64,000 nucleotides of DNA from NCBI RefSeq assembly GCF_017313225.1, contig NZ_JAFLNE010000002.1, positions 248,001 to 312,000 on the forward strand, given 5' to 3'. Positions within the stretch are counted from its first letter, which is position 1; every line of letters starts with the position of its first letter. The notes beneath the pieces are model-generated. The model was not told the DNA's origin. It searched no databases and saw only the letters and a program-made list of their open reading frames with translations. Source of the DNA: Allomuricauda sp. CAU 1633 (GTDB lineage: Bacteria; Bacteroidota; Bacteroidia; Flavobacteriales; Flavobacteriaceae). A program made the position numbers and the translations under genes. Below are positions 34,666 to 44,601 of the stretch, one piece after another.

Positions 34666-36189
34666 TTAGAAAAAGCCCATGGCCTTTTTGTCATATGAAA
34701 TCAGCATATTCTTGGTCTGCCGGTAATGGTTGAGCATCATTTTGTGGGTTTCCCTACCGATTCCAGACTTTTTATATCCCCCAAATGGGGCATGGGCAGG
34801 GTAAGTGTGGTAACAATTGACCCAAACACGTCCCGCCTGAATCTGTCTGGAAATTTTATAGGCTTGATGCATATCACGTGTCCAGACCCCAGCACCAAGA
34901 CCATATAAGGTGTCATTGGCAATTTCAAGGGCTTCGGCCTCATCTTTAAAAGTGGTGACGCAGACCACAGGGCCAAAAATCTCCTCTTGGAACACCCTCA
35001 TTTTGTTATTTCCTTCTAAAATGGTTGGCTTAATGTAATAGCCGCCTTCAAGACCTTCATTGTATGCTGCCTCACCTCCGGCAAGGACTTTACACCCTTC
35101 TTCCTTGCCAATTTGGATATAGTTCAGGATTTTCTCATACTGGTCATTGGAAGCTTGGGCGCCCATCATGGTATCAGGATCTAGAGGATGCCCTAATTTA
35201 ATGGCGTTGGTGCGTTCAACAACACGTTCCATAAACTTGTCGTAAATACTTTCCTGTACCAAAATTCTGGAGGGGCAGGTGCAGACTTCACCTTGATTAA
35301 GGGCGAACATAGCCGCACCTTCCAAGCATTTGTCGAAAAATTCATCATCGGCATCCATAACGCTTTCAAAAAATACGTTAGGAGATTTACCACCCAACTC
35401 CAACGTAACGGGAGTAATGTTTTTTGAAGCATATTGCATAATCAGTTGTCCTGTGGTGGTTTCCCCAGTAAAGGCTACTTTGTTAATGCGTGGACTGGAA
35501 GCCAAAGGTTTTCCAGCTTCAACACCAAACCCGTTAACAATATTAAGTACGCCAGCGGGGAGGATGTCTTCAATCAATTCCATGAACACCAAAATGCCTA
35601 CAGGAGTCTGCTCTGCAGGTTTCAATACAACGCAATTTCCTGCGGCTAGGGCGGGTGCTACTTTCCAAGCTGCCATTAACAGTGGAAAGTTCCAAGGAAT
35701 GATTTGTCCAACCACACCTAGGGGTTCCAAGACATTCATGGAAACAGTATTGGAATCCAACTCGCTTACAGAGCCTTCTTCAGCACGGATGACCCCAGCA
35801 AAATATCGGAAATGGTCAATGGCCAACGGAAGGTCAGCCGCTCTTGTTTCCCGTAACGGTTTTCCGTTGTCCCAAGTTTCGGCGCGGGCCAAGGTTTCTA
35901 GGTTACTTTCCATGGCATCGGCAATCTTTAACAAAAGATTGCTGCGGTAAGTAGCGGAAGAATTGTTCCATTCAGGAGCTGCTTTCCATGCGGCATCAAT
36001 GGCTTTGTCAATGTCTTCTGCGGTGGATCGGGCTATTTTGGTAAACGCTTGGCCATCAACAGGGGAGATATTGTCAAAATACTCACCTTTGGTGGGGGCG
36101 GTCCATTTTCCGCCAATATAGTTTTCATACTGATTTTTGAACGAGGGTTTCTGCAAAACACTACGTTCCGTTGTTTGTACATTGCTCAT
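34666..36189 (-). CDS. Aldehyde dehydrogenase, ExaC/acetaldehyde type
   Basis: 507 residues, NAD(P)-dependent aldehyde oxidation in the cytoplasm. N167 in PWNFPL, E264 in LELGGKSP, catalytic C303 in NQGEVC, then [20 protein letters not shown] near the C-terminus is the usual ALDH end. The DUF779 partner points to the acetaldehyde-type subgroup that also acts on ethanol-derived and longer aldehydes. An AraC regulator is divergently transcribed from the other side of its 218-bp promoter region. Confidence 0.93.
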   Translation of the reverse strand: MSNVQTTERSVLQKPSFKNQYENYIGGKWTAPTKGEYFDNISPVDGQAFTKIARSTAEDIDKAIDAAWKAAPEWNNSSATYRSNLLLKIADAMESNLETLARAETWDNGKPLRETRAADLPLAIDHFRYFAGVIRAEEGSVSELDSNTVSMNVLEPLGVVGQIIPWNFPLLMAAWKVAPALAAGNCVVLKPAEQTPVGILVFMELIEDILPAGVLNIVNGFGVEAGKPLASSPRINKVAFTGETTTGQLIMQYASKNITPVTLELGGKSPNVFFESVMDADDEFFDKCLEGAAMFALNQGEVCTCPSRILVQESIYDKFMERVVERTNAIKLGHPLDPDTMMGAQASNDQYEKILNYIQIGKEEGCKVLAGGEAAYNEGLEGGYYIKPTILEGNNKMRVFQEEIFGPVVCVTTFKDEAEALEIANDTLYGLGAGVWTRDMHQAYKISRQIQAGRVWVNCYHTYPAHAPFGGYKKSGIGRETHKMMLNHYRQTKNMLISYDKKAMGFF

Positions 36190-36407
36190 AATAAATACTT
36201 TTATGTGTTACTGATAATTTTTATGCGATGGACAGGAATGTCCAAGTAGCTGATTTTAAAAGTATTGATTTTGGTGGTCGGGTATCTGACGTATCCTATT
36301 AAGATAGTGAACAATTCTATTTCTTCTTACATTTTTAACAAATAATGCTGCTGTATTTTTTATATTTAATAAGTATTTATGAAATATTTTAAGAAGTAAT
36401 TAGTGGT

Positions 36408-37313
36408 ATGCAGCTTTCCGAAAAGTTCTTTAAAGAACGCAAGCTTGAACATTTAGTGGAAAATCAGACTTCGTATACGTTGAACAACGCCTCCATGCAT
36501 GTTTTTGAGACGCACTTGCAGGCGGATAGGGTAATGTTGCAGTTTGACCAACCCGTTTTGGCTTCCATGCTCATCGGAAAGAAAATAATGCATCTTAGAG
36601 ATAAAAAGGCATTTGATTTTCTTCCAGGGGAATCCTTGATTTTACCATCCAACGAAACCATGTGCATCGATTTTCCTGAAGCCAATCAGGATAACCCAAC
36701 TCGATGTTTGGCCATGGCCATTTCTGAAGAGAAAATCAATAGGGTCATCAGGGTAATGAACGAAACCATGCCCAAGCACAATGGTTCTGAATGGGCCTTT
36801 ATGGACTATAACTTTCATTTTACCAATGACGTCAGTATTTATGGTATCATTCAGCGGTTATTGTATTTGTTCACTGAGAACCATCCGTCCAAGGATTTCT
36901 TTGTGGATAATATGTTGCAGGAACTCATTGTACGTATACTACAGGGAAATTCACGAAAAACGTTAGAGGAAAATGCATCCAAACTTTCCTCACACAATCG
37001 GTTGGCGAACGCCATTGAATATATATCCGCACATCTGCACGAACCCCTTACTGTAGGTGAACTCAGTAAAAAAGTCTATATGAGTGAATCTCACTTTTAC
37101 AAGACCTTTAAGGAGGAGCTGGGAGTAACGCCTATTGAATACATCAATAGTGAGCGAATTAAATTGGCCGTGAAGCTATTGAAGAACCCCAACCGGAAAA
37201 TCAAGGAAATTTATTTGGAATGCGGTTTTGAAAACCGTTCGTATTTTAACCGATTGTTCAAACGAAAAGTAAAGTCGTCCCCTGGGGAATACCAATCAAA
37301 ATTTACGGATTAA
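36408..37313 (+). CDS. AraC-family transcriptional regulator
   Basis: 301 residues. N-terminal region (about 1-180) is a ligand-binding cupin-like part (HVFETHLQADRVMLQFDQPV). The C-terminal AraC DNA-binding domain has two helix-turn-helix units: LTVGELSKKVYMSESHFYKTFKEELG and the second with IKEIYLECGFENRSYFNRLFKRKVKSSPGEY. Divergent from the aldehyde dehydrogenase operon and probably its activator; the ligand is unknown. It converges on cysS with only 9 bp between. Confidence 0.92.
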   Translation: MQLSEKFFKERKLEHLVENQTSYTLNNASMHVFETHLQADRVMLQFDQPVLASMLIGKKIMHLRDKKAFDFLPGESLILPSNETMCIDFPEANQDNPTRCLAMAISEEKINRVIRVMNETMPKHNGSEWAFMDYNFHFTNDVSIYGIIQRLLYLFTENHPSKDFFVDNMLQELIVRILQGNSRKTLEENASKLSSHNRLANAIEYISAHLHEPLTVGELSKKVYMSESHFYKTFKEELGVTPIEYINSERIKLAVKLLKNPNRKIKEIYLECGFENRSYFNRLFKRKVKSSPGEYQSKFTD

Positions 37314-37322
37314 AAGGCTTTT

Positions 37323-38804
37323 TTAATTTATACTGAAAGTAGTTCCGTCCTTACCATCTTTGAGTTGAATTCCCAGAGCGGTGAGCTCATCCCGAATTTT
37401 GTCTGAAGTGGCAAAATCTTTGTTGGCACGGGCTTCATTTCGCAGCTGAATCAGCAATTCCATGACTCCGCTCAACGCATTGGAATCATCTTTTGCCAAA
37501 GATTGGCTTTCAATGCCCAAAACCTCATACACAAAAGCTTTAAGGGTGTTTTCCAATTCAATTTTATCCGCTTCAGTGATGTTTTCCTTTCCCTCTTTGA
37601 TCAAGTTGATGTGTTTTACGGCATCAAAAAGATGTGCAATAAGAATGGGTGTATTGAAATCATCATTCATAGCATCGTAGCATTTCTGCTTCCAAGCCAG
37701 TACATCGAAATCAGATTTTGAACCGGTTTTAAGTGTATCCAAACTGCCCATGGCCTCCATCAATCGGTTATATCCCTTTTCAGATGCTTGCAATGCTTCA
37801 TCGCTCAAATCCAAAATACTGGTGTAGTGGGCCTGCATCATAAAAAAGCGGACCACTGCCGGTGAATAGGCCTTGCTCAGAATAGCATTGTCACCACTAA
37901 TAATTTCAGAAGGATAGATATTGTTTCCTGTTGATTTGGACATCTTTTTTCCGTTCAGGGTCAACATATTGGCATGCAGCCAATATTTTACGGGAGATTT
38001 TCCTGTACTGGCTTCGGCCTGTGCAATTTCGCATTCATGGTGCGGAAATTTAAGGTCCATTCCACCGCCATGGATGTCAAAGGTTTCACCCAAATATTTG
38101 GTGCTCATAGCCGTACATTCCAAATGCCATCCAGGGAAACCATCGCCCCAAGGGGAAGGCCAACGCATAATATGCTGGGGCTCTGCCTTTTTCCAAAGGG
38201 CAAAATCCTGTGGATTATGTTTTTCATCCTGTGCGGTAAGCTCTCGGGTATTGGCGATCATGTCTTCCAATTTTCTTCCGCTGAGTTTACCGTACTCATG
38301 ATCCTTGTTAAACTTGATCACATCAAAATAGACTGAACCGTTGGCTTCATAAGCATACCCTTTTTCAAGAATCTCCTTAATGATTTCTATCTGTTCAATA
38401 ATATGCCCGGTGGCGGTAGGTTCAATACTTGGAGGCAATAAATTGAACTGTTGTAGTGTATTATGAAAATCCACGGTGTAGCGCTGTACCACTTCCATGG
38501 GTTCAATCTGTTCCAATTTTGCTTTTTTGGCGATTTTATCCTCGCCATCATCCGCATCGTTTTCCAAGTGTCCGGCATCGGTAATGTTGCGGACATAACG
38601 CACTTTAAACCCCAAATGCTTAAAGTACCTAAAAATCATATCAAAAGACATAAACGTGCGGCAATTGCCCAAATGGACATTGCTATAGACCGTGGGGCCG
38701 CAAACATACATGCCCACGTGGCCTTCATTTATGGGTTGAAAAACCTCTTTTTTTCCTGTAAGTGAATTGTGTACTCTAAGGTTTTGGTCCTTGTAAAGTT
38801 GCAT
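37323..38804 (-). CDS. cysS: Cysteinyl-tRNA synthetase
   Basis: Charges tRNA-Cys. 493 residues, class I. HIGH-type HLGN at 44-47, zinc ligands C35, C230 and H255, KMSKS at 287-291. Lies 14 bp after folE and is probably transcribed with it. Confidence 0.97.
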   Translation of the reverse strand: MQLYKDQNLRVHNSLTGKKEVFQPINEGHVGMYVCGPTVYSNVHLGNCRTFMSFDMIFRYFKHLGFKVRYVRNITDAGHLENDADDGEDKIAKKAKLEQIEPMEVVQRYTVDFHNTLQQFNLLPPSIEPTATGHIIEQIEIIKEILEKGYAYEANGSVYFDVIKFNKDHEYGKLSGRKLEDMIANTRELTAQDEKHNPQDFALWKKAEPQHIMRWPSPWGDGFPGWHLECTAMSTKYLGETFDIHGGGMDLKFPHHECEIAQAEASTGKSPVKYWLHANMLTLNGKKMSKSTGNNIYPSEIISGDNAILSKAYSPAVVRFFMMQAHYTSILDLSDEALQASEKGYNRLMEAMGSLDTLKTGSKSDFDVLAWKQKCYDAMNDDFNTPILIAHLFDAVKHINLIKEGKENITEADKIELENTLKAFVYEVLGIESQSLAKDDSNALSGVMELLIQLRNEARANKDFATSDKIRDELTALGIQLKDGKDGTTFSIN

Positions 38805-38818
38805 TGAAAAACGTGGCG

Positions 38819-39499
38819 TTAAAAGTCGGTATCCAGATTGATGTAGTCCAAAAATTCTCTACGTACGGCTTCGTCCTTGAATTTGCCCCCGTATTCTGCG
38901 GTAACGGTACTGCTCTCAATATCGCGAATGCCTCGGGAATTGACACATAGGTGCTTGGCATCTATCACGCAGGCTACATCTTCGGTTCCCAATACTTGTT
39001 GGAGTTCCTTTACAATCTGTATGTTCAAACGTTCTTGCACCTGTGGGCGCTTGGCATAATAGTCAACCACACGGTTCATTTTTGACAAACCAACCACGGT
39101 ACCGTTTGAAATATAGGCAATATGGGCCCTACCGATAATGGGCAATAGGTGATGCTCACAGGTGGAGTAGAGCACAATATTCTTTTCCACCAACATTTCA
39201 CCGTACTTGTATTTGTTTTTAAAAGTGGATGATTCAGGTTTGCGTTTGGGATGTAGTCCGCCAAATACCTCTTTTACATACATTTTGGCCACTCTTTTTG
39301 GAGTACCGGCCAGACTGTCATCGTCCAAATCAAGACCGAGGGTCAACATAATTTCACGGACATTTTTCTGTATTCTCTCGATTTTTTCCTCATCACTCAA
39401 TACAAAAGCATCCTCCCTAATTGGGGTCTCCGTTGAAGAGCCAACATGATCGTTGCCCCTTTCCTCATACTGTTCTTCCAAAGCCTGCTCTAATTTCAT
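38819..39499 (-). CDS. folE: GTP cyclohydrolase I
   Basis: Converts GTP to 7,8-dihydroneopterin triphosphate, first step of tetrahydrofolate and queuosine precursor synthesis. 226 residues. Zinc ligands C114 and H117 in [11 protein letters not shown]185 in KHLCVNSRG. Followed by cysS. A perfect -7 element TATCTTTG lies at 39519-39526, 19 nt upstream. Confidence 0.97.
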   Translation of the reverse strand: MKLEQALEEQYEERGNDHVGSSTETPIREDAFVLSDEEKIERIQKNVREIMLTLGLDLDDDSLAGTPKRVAKMYVKEVFGGLHPKRKPESSTFKNKYKYGEMLVEKNIVLYSTCEHHLLPIIGRAHIAYISNGTVVGLSKMNRVVDYYAKRPQVQERLNIQIVKELQQVLGTEDVACVIDAKHLCVNSRGIRDIESSTVTAEYGGKFKDEAVRREFLDYINLDTDF

Positions 39500-39518
39500 A
39501 GCTGTTTCTTCAAGACAG

Positions 39519-39526
39519 CAAAGATA
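39519..39526 (-). promoter_or_regulatory. -7 element of folE
   Basis: Minus-strand TATCTTTG, perfect TAnnTTTG match. Confidence 0.55.
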
Positions 39527-39631
39527 ACATTAATGTGTGATTTAACATCCGGTATGGGGAGTTTGACAACATAAATTATTGTTAAGGCAGAGGCCGTACT
39601 ATTTTTATAATGCCCAAACCTACAGTCCTTT

Positions 39632-41443
39632 ATGGTAAAATTGGTTGTAAGAACTTTACTCTTTTGCCTCTTTTGGCAATTTTCGCATGCCCAAGTTTCG
39701 CAAGAATGTGGCAATGCTATTCCTATATGTAGCAATACGCCCATTAATGGAGGAACCAATGGTTTTGGTATGGATGATTTTAATGGGGCGGCCTCCAGCG
39801 GATGTTTGGAACAAACCTTATCCGGAGCCATAGAATCCAATTCGGCTTGGTATAGATTCAGAACCTCAGCTTCGGGTCAACTGGGCTTTAATATTGGGCA
39901 TAATAGTAATGAGGACTGGGATTTTGCACTGTATCAAGCTTCTGATTGCAATAATTTGGGAGAACCCATTCGCTGTAATTTTTTCGATAACAGTGAAAAC
40001 AAAAGTTTTATTGGGGTAGGGGTGGACCCAACAGGGGATGAGGATTCCGTACACTATGAGGATTGGCTTCAAGTAAACGCTGGGGAGGATTATTATCTCT
40101 TCATCAATAATTTCAGCAATATAAATTCAGGATTTTCCATCCAGTTTACGGGAGATATCTGGATTACCAACCCAACCGATGCGTTGGACTGCTCCATTAT
40201 CAACAATCTTCTGGGACCCCCCGTGGCCGCTTGTGAAAATGAGTCGGTACTTTTGGATGCTACCACTTCTGGAGCAACGAGTTATGAATGGTATAGTGAT
40301 ACCGGAAATGGATTTCAACTTATTTCAGGGGTTAATTCGTCTACCTATACCCCCACCAACTCAGCACAATATCGCGTGGTGGTTGTAACCAGTATGGAAA
40401 CCATTATAAGTGATGTCCAGGTTGGATTTACTCCAGCACCTGTTACAGAGACTATGGCAGATGTGGTTTTTTGCCATGAGCCCGATATGATTTTTGACCT
40501 TGGCACCAAAGATTCAGAAGCCTTGGGTTCCCAAGACCCAGCTAATTTTGTGGTAAGTTACCACAGTTCCCAAACGGATGCCAATTTGGGAGTCAATCCC
40601 TTACAAAAACAATACGCGAAGAGTCCTGGACAGGAAACAATTTATGTAAGAACTACCTCTTTGGCCAACCCAGATTGCTATGACGCTTCCCAAAACTTTA
40701 TTTTGGATGCCATTGAAACCCCAGAACTTACTTTTTCGGAAGAAGCGGTTATTTGTGAAAGTATAGGCTATGTTGAAATCGGCGAAACCATGCCCAACCC
40801 TTCATTTACCTATACCTGGAGTACAGGGGAACAGGCCCCTACGATAGTGGTGTCGGAAGATGGTGACTATACCTTAACAGTGACAAATTCTTCCAATGGA
40901 TTCTCCTGTGAGGCCACTGGAACAGTTACGGTGAGCATGTCTACTTTGCCGAGCATAACTGATGTCTCCATTGATATCCAAGATTTGCGCACCAATAATA
41001 CGGTGACCATAATTACTGAGGCAGATGCCACAAATTTGGAATATCGGATGGATGATGGCCCGTACCAATCCAGTAACGTTTTTGAAGGTGTTCCCCCAGG
41101 CAATCACAAAGTATACTTGCGTGATGTTTACGGTTGTGGAGAGGTTGAGGACGACATTGTTGTGGTTGGATTTTTAACTACTTTTTCACCGAACGGGGAT
41201 GTTCTTAATGAAAGTTGGCACATTGAGGGATTATCCGAACTCAATTCTGCTATTGTGACCATATATGATCGGTATGGAAAGTTGATAAAACAAATGACCG
41301 AATTTGACGCCGGCTGGGATGGCAGCCTTAATGGGCAACCACTTCCTTCCACCGATTATTGGTTTAAACTGTCCTATGTGGACGATAATGGAAATCGGGT
41401 CAATGCCAAGTACCTTCAGAGCCATTTTTCCTTAGTGCGATAA
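39632..41443 (+). CDS. T9SS type B cargo protein, copy 1
   Basis: 603-residue secreted protein. Signal peptide to about FSHAQ, then CGNAIPICSNTPINGG and an N-terminal domain that contains ESNSAWYRFRT and EDWDFALYQASDCN. Middle (about 200-430) has Ig/PKD-like segments (YEWYSDTGNGFQL and YTWSTGEQAPTIVV). The C-terminal type B sorting domain (about 510-603) reads TFSPNGDVLNESWHIEGL and IYDRYGKLIKQM, ending FSLVR, which directs export by the type IX system and attachment at the surface. Adjacent to a shorter paralog at 41559. Confidence 0.9.
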   Translation: MVKLVVRTLLFCLFWQFSHAQVSQECGNAIPICSNTPINGGTNGFGMDDFNGAASSGCLEQTLSGAIESNSAWYRFRTSASGQLGFNIGHNSNEDWDFALYQASDCNNLGEPIRCNFFDNSENKSFIGVGVDPTGDEDSVHYEDWLQVNAGEDYYLFINNFSNINSGFSIQFTGDIWITNPTDALDCSIINNLLGPPVAACENESVLLDATTSGATSYEWYSDTGNGFQLISGVNSSTYTPTNSAQYRVVVVTSMETIISDVQVGFTPAPVTETMADVVFCHEPDMIFDLGTKDSEALGSQDPANFVVSYHSSQTDANLGVNPLQKQYAKSPGQETIYVRTTSLANPDCYDASQNFILDAIETPELTFSEEAVICESIGYVEIGETMPNPSFTYTWSTGEQAPTIVVSEDGDYTLTVTNSSNGFSCEATGTVTVSMSTLPSITDVSIDIQDLRTNNTVTIITEADATNLEYRMDDGPYQSSNVFEGVPPGNHKVYLRDVYGCGEVEDDIVVVGFLTTFSPNGDVLNESWHIEGLSELNSAIVTIYDRYGKLIKQMTEFDAGWDGSLNGQPLPSTDYWFKLSYVDDNGNRVNAKYLQSHFSLVR

Positions 41444-41558
41444 GCTAACGTGCATTTTATCGATTAACTGCATATTATTTCGGTCAACGTATACTAAAAT
41501 TGTGGTTACCGGAGTTATACAGATTAGATTGTAGAATAACCTTTAGCCCCAAAATTCT

Positions 41559-43001
41559 ATGAGAGCTCTATTTAGCGCTATCTGTTTATTACTATTTTCC
41601 GTTGCAGTCAGCGCCCAAAACTCCCCAGATTGTAGAACAGCCATACCTGTTTGTGCCGATGCCCCTATTTTGGGAATCACAGATGGAGGTGGTGATATTG
41701 ACGATTTTGACCCTGAAGTGATTCTTCAAACCGGTTGTTTGGAAAAAGGGAGCAATAGTTCTGCCAATATTGAAAACAATTCGGCGTGGTATGTGTTTAG
41801 GGCTGGAACCGATGGACAGATAGGCTTTGACATTGAAGCCCTCCCAGGTCCTACTGGAATTATAACTGCCGAATGGGATTTTGCGTTGTACGGACCTTTT
41901 GATGAAACCTCGGGGCAAACCTTTTGTACCATTATTGGAGATGGAAGTGCCCAACCCATTCGATGTAACTACGAGACCAATGATACCAACTTTACTGGAA
42001 TGGGCGTAAACCCTGTTGATGGTAGGGAAGGGGCTCCTTTTGTAAAACAGAGTCAGAATACATACGATGAATGGTTGGATGTAAATGCTGGTGAAATCTA
42101 TTATCTATACATCAATAACTACAACACTAATTTTGATGGTGACCCAGAAACGTTTGAATTGACCTTTACGGGAACTTCTGTGGACGCTGATCAAGACAAT
42201 GCACTGGATTGTACGTTGCGAGATCAATTTTTGGGATTTGACATTTATGCCTGTGAAACTGATCCTCCCATTGATTTAACAGCATTAAATTCTCCCGCAG
42301 GTTCCAGTATTACATCAGTGGAATGGACTGTGGATTATGATGATGATGGTACTATTGATGATACTTTAGCGGGAACGGGTCCTTTTGGTGCCGAACTAAC
42401 GGTAACAAGTCCTAATTCTGGGAGATATTACGTTACTATTGAATGGCCTTTTGGCACTCCAATTGTAGATGATATTTTAATCACATTTTATGGAACTCCG
42501 GAACTGGATGAGGTACGGGTTTTGGACGACTTGGTCAATAGTGACCAGACAGATCCCTACAATATTGAAATTGTTCCCTTAGGTGATGGTGACTACGAAT
42601 ATGCCATTAATGGAGGGGAGTTTCAAGATGACCCTATTTTCTTGGATGTTCCTCCTGGGCTCAATACTGTGGTCATTAATGATAAAAATGGTTGTGGAAC
42701 CAGTGAGCCTTTTGAGTTTTTGGTGGTGGGTTACCCCAAATTTTTCACACCCAATGGTGATAGCTTTCACGACACATGGAATGTTTTTGGTATTGAGGAA
42801 TTGAGCAATCCGGTGGTGTATATTTTTGATCGCTATGGAAAACTATTAAAAGAATTGGATCCCAGTCTTGGGTGGGACGGCACTTTTAATGGTAGGGAAC
42901 TACCTTCTTCAGATTATTGGTTCCGTTTGGACTATGAACGTGATGACACTGGAGTTTTGGTAGCACGTTCTGTGCGCAGACATTTTTCCTTGGTTCGCTA
43001 G
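41559..43001 (+). CDS. T9SS type B cargo protein, copy 2
   Basis: 480 residues, paralog of the upstream protein. Signal peptide to about VSAQ, DCRTAIPVCADAPI, then NNSAWYVFRA and EWDFALYGPF, then the type B C-terminal sorting domain FFTPNGDSFHDTWNVFG and FDRYGKLLKEL, ending FSLVR. It lacks the longer Ig/PKD-like middle of copy 1. Probably adhesin-like or structural surface protein. Confidence 0.9.
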   Translation: MRALFSAICLLLFSVAVSAQNSPDCRTAIPVCADAPILGITDGGGDIDDFDPEVILQTGCLEKGSNSSANIENNSAWYVFRAGTDGQIGFDIEALPGPTGIITAEWDFALYGPFDETSGQTFCTIIGDGSAQPIRCNYETNDTNFTGMGVNPVDGREGAPFVKQSQNTYDEWLDVNAGEIYYLYINNYNTNFDGDPETFELTFTGTSVDADQDNALDCTLRDQFLGFDIYACETDPPIDLTALNSPAGSSITSVEWTVDYDDDGTIDDTLAGTGPFGAELTVTSPNSGRYYVTIEWPFGTPIVDDILITFYGTPELDEVRVLDDLVNSDQTDPYNIEIVPLGDGDYEYAINGGEFQDDPIFLDVPPGLNTVVINDKNGCGTSEPFEFLVVGYPKFFTPNGDSFHDTWNVFGIEELSNPVVYIFDRYGKLLKELDPSLGWDGTFNGRELPSSDYWFRLDYERDDTGVLVARSVRRHFSLVR

Positions 43002-43010
43002 GCACTCCAT

Positions 43011-43037
43011 AAAAAAGGCCGGAATTGCTTCCGACCC
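43011..43037. terminator. Bidirectional terminator
   Basis: GGCCGGAA, loop, TTCCGACC hairpin with A-tract on one side and T-rich stretch on the other, between the T9SS protein and the convergent OmpP1-type gene. Confidence 0.75.
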
Positions 43038-43062
43038 TTGTTTCATGTTTTTTTCTGATGGT

Positions 43063-44562
43063 TTAGAACTTAAAGGTGTACCCCAATGAGATGTTGGTGT
43101 TGATTCTATTCACCATAGCTGCACTGTCTATACCGGAGTCAAAAAAGAAAGCATTTACATCTTGTTCTGTTCTGCTGTAGGCCAAATCCAAACGGCTTCC
43201 GCCAAAACTGTAACCAATACCTGCGGAGAAACCATTCAGGTCGCCCACAATATCTCCATTTTCATAGGGACTGCTTTCATAACGGTACCCTCCTCGTAGA
43301 CTAACCTCATCAAAACGAATCTCACCTCCCAATCTGTAGCTATTCACGACTCCCAATGCGTCGGCAATAAAATCATTTTCAGCCGAAAAATTAGGATCAG
43401 AAGTAGGTCTAAGCTGTGCTTGCGACATATCTTGATAGCCATAATCAAAGCTCAAGAGTCCATCTTCCCCAAAAACAACGGCAACGCTTCCGGTCAGTTT
43501 TCCAGGTGTTTTGATTCGGTATTCTTCATAAAGATTCACAATGCCAAAATCTATAAAGTTGATATCTGACACGGCCAAGTTGGAATTGATGCGTTGCGAA
43601 AAATCATCCATCAATTCGTACCAAGTGGGAGATTGATAGCTACCGCCCACACGGACACTTTCATTTAATTTTGCAATGGCCCCCAAACTAAAGGAGAATC
43701 CGTAACCTTCGGTATGCAAGAGGTTATCAAATGAGCTAAACTGAACTGGGGAATCCTGATCGTATCCATCTTCATCCAAAAAGCTTACTCTATCATAAAG
43801 GACGGTATGAAAATTCAAGGATGCTCCCAAAAATAAATTCTCCTCATACTGGCTGGCAAAGTTCAGCGTGAATTTGCTATTGTATCCTGATGTATTCTGC
43901 ACATATTCCTGACGCACATTGCTGTAGGCGGCATTGGAAAAGTAGGAGGTGTTGGCATCGTCATCCTCAGTAGGTTCAATAAGACCGGCCTGAAAGCCTA
44001 GAAAAGCCTGTTGTGCACCAAAACCAAGACTAGATCCAATATCCAAATAGGCCTCTTCAATGTACTCACCTTGTTGTACGCGGAGTGGGCCCAGGGATTC
44101 ACCTTGGGCAAAGTTCAAAAAGTAGTTGTCTATGCCCAAAGCCGTGTTTCCAGCGGCATAAAATTCATTGTCAAAATTTTGAACCATGTCATAATTAAAG
44201 GCGATAGCAATTTTTTTCCAAGGGCTATTGTTGGACCTAAAGACAAGTACGCCACCCACTTGGTTCAACTCCAATGAGTTTAGGGTGGTATTTCGAACAC
44301 TGTTGCCGAAAAAAGCATCATTGTTTCTATGGTAGTTGGATCCCGTTACGGTCATTTCGCTGTAATTAAAGATGGCGGATCCTGCTGGGTTAACGTTAAG
44401 GGAGGACAAATCGCCACCAAGGGCTCCAAAAGCACCTCCCATGGCCTGAAATCTGGCGGTACCCTGTATATTTTCCGTGCTGTATTTAAGTACATCATCA
44501 ATAATCTGGGCACTTGAGTATGCACATACCAATACCATGATGAAAGTTGAAATTCGTTTCAT
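43063..44562 (-). CDS. OmpP1/FadL-family outer-membrane transporter
   Basis: 499 residues, beta-barrel for hydrophobic compounds such as fatty acids. Signal peptide to AYSSAQ, then the FadL-type N-terminal opening TARFQAMGGAFGALGGDLSSLNVNPAG, and barrel strands ending in INTNISLGYTFKF with a terminal Phe. Substrate unknown. Starts 39 bp after the low-complexity lipoprotein gene, so the two may form an operon. Confidence 0.9.
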   Translation of the reverse strand: MKRISTFIMVLVCAYSSAQIIDDVLKYSTENIQGTARFQAMGGAFGALGGDLSSLNVNPAGSAIFNYSEMTVTGSNYHRNNDAFFGNSVRNTTLNSLELNQVGGVLVFRSNNSPWKKIAIAFNYDMVQNFDNEFYAAGNTALGIDNYFLNFAQGESLGPLRVQQGEYIEEAYLDIGSSLGFGAQQAFLGFQAGLIEPTEDDDANTSYFSNAAYSNVRQEYVQNTSGYNSKFTLNFASQYEENLFLGASLNFHTVLYDRVSFLDEDGYDQDSPVQFSSFDNLLHTEGYGFSFSLGAIAKLNESVRVGGSYQSPTWYELMDDFSQRINSNLAVSDINFIDFGIVNLYEEYRIKTPGKLTGSVAVVFGEDGLLSFDYGYQDMSQAQLRPTSDPNFSAENDFIADALGVVNSYRLGGEIRFDEVSLRGGYRYESSPYENGDIVGDLNGFSAGIGYSFGGSRLDLAYSRTEQDVNAFFFDSGIDSAAMVNRINTNISLGYTFKF

Positions 44563-44601
44563 TTCCCGAGATTTAGTTTTACGATAAATTTTAAAGGAAT
44601 T

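Noticed and set aside
35330-35950. 206-residue plus-strand open frame inside the aldehyde dehydrogenase gene
   Set aside because: Antisense of a well-conserved enzyme; no family features.
37314-37322. Terminator between the AraC gene and cysS
   Set aside because: Only a weak AAAAGGCTTTTTT fold lies between the convergent genes; too short and overlapping to call.
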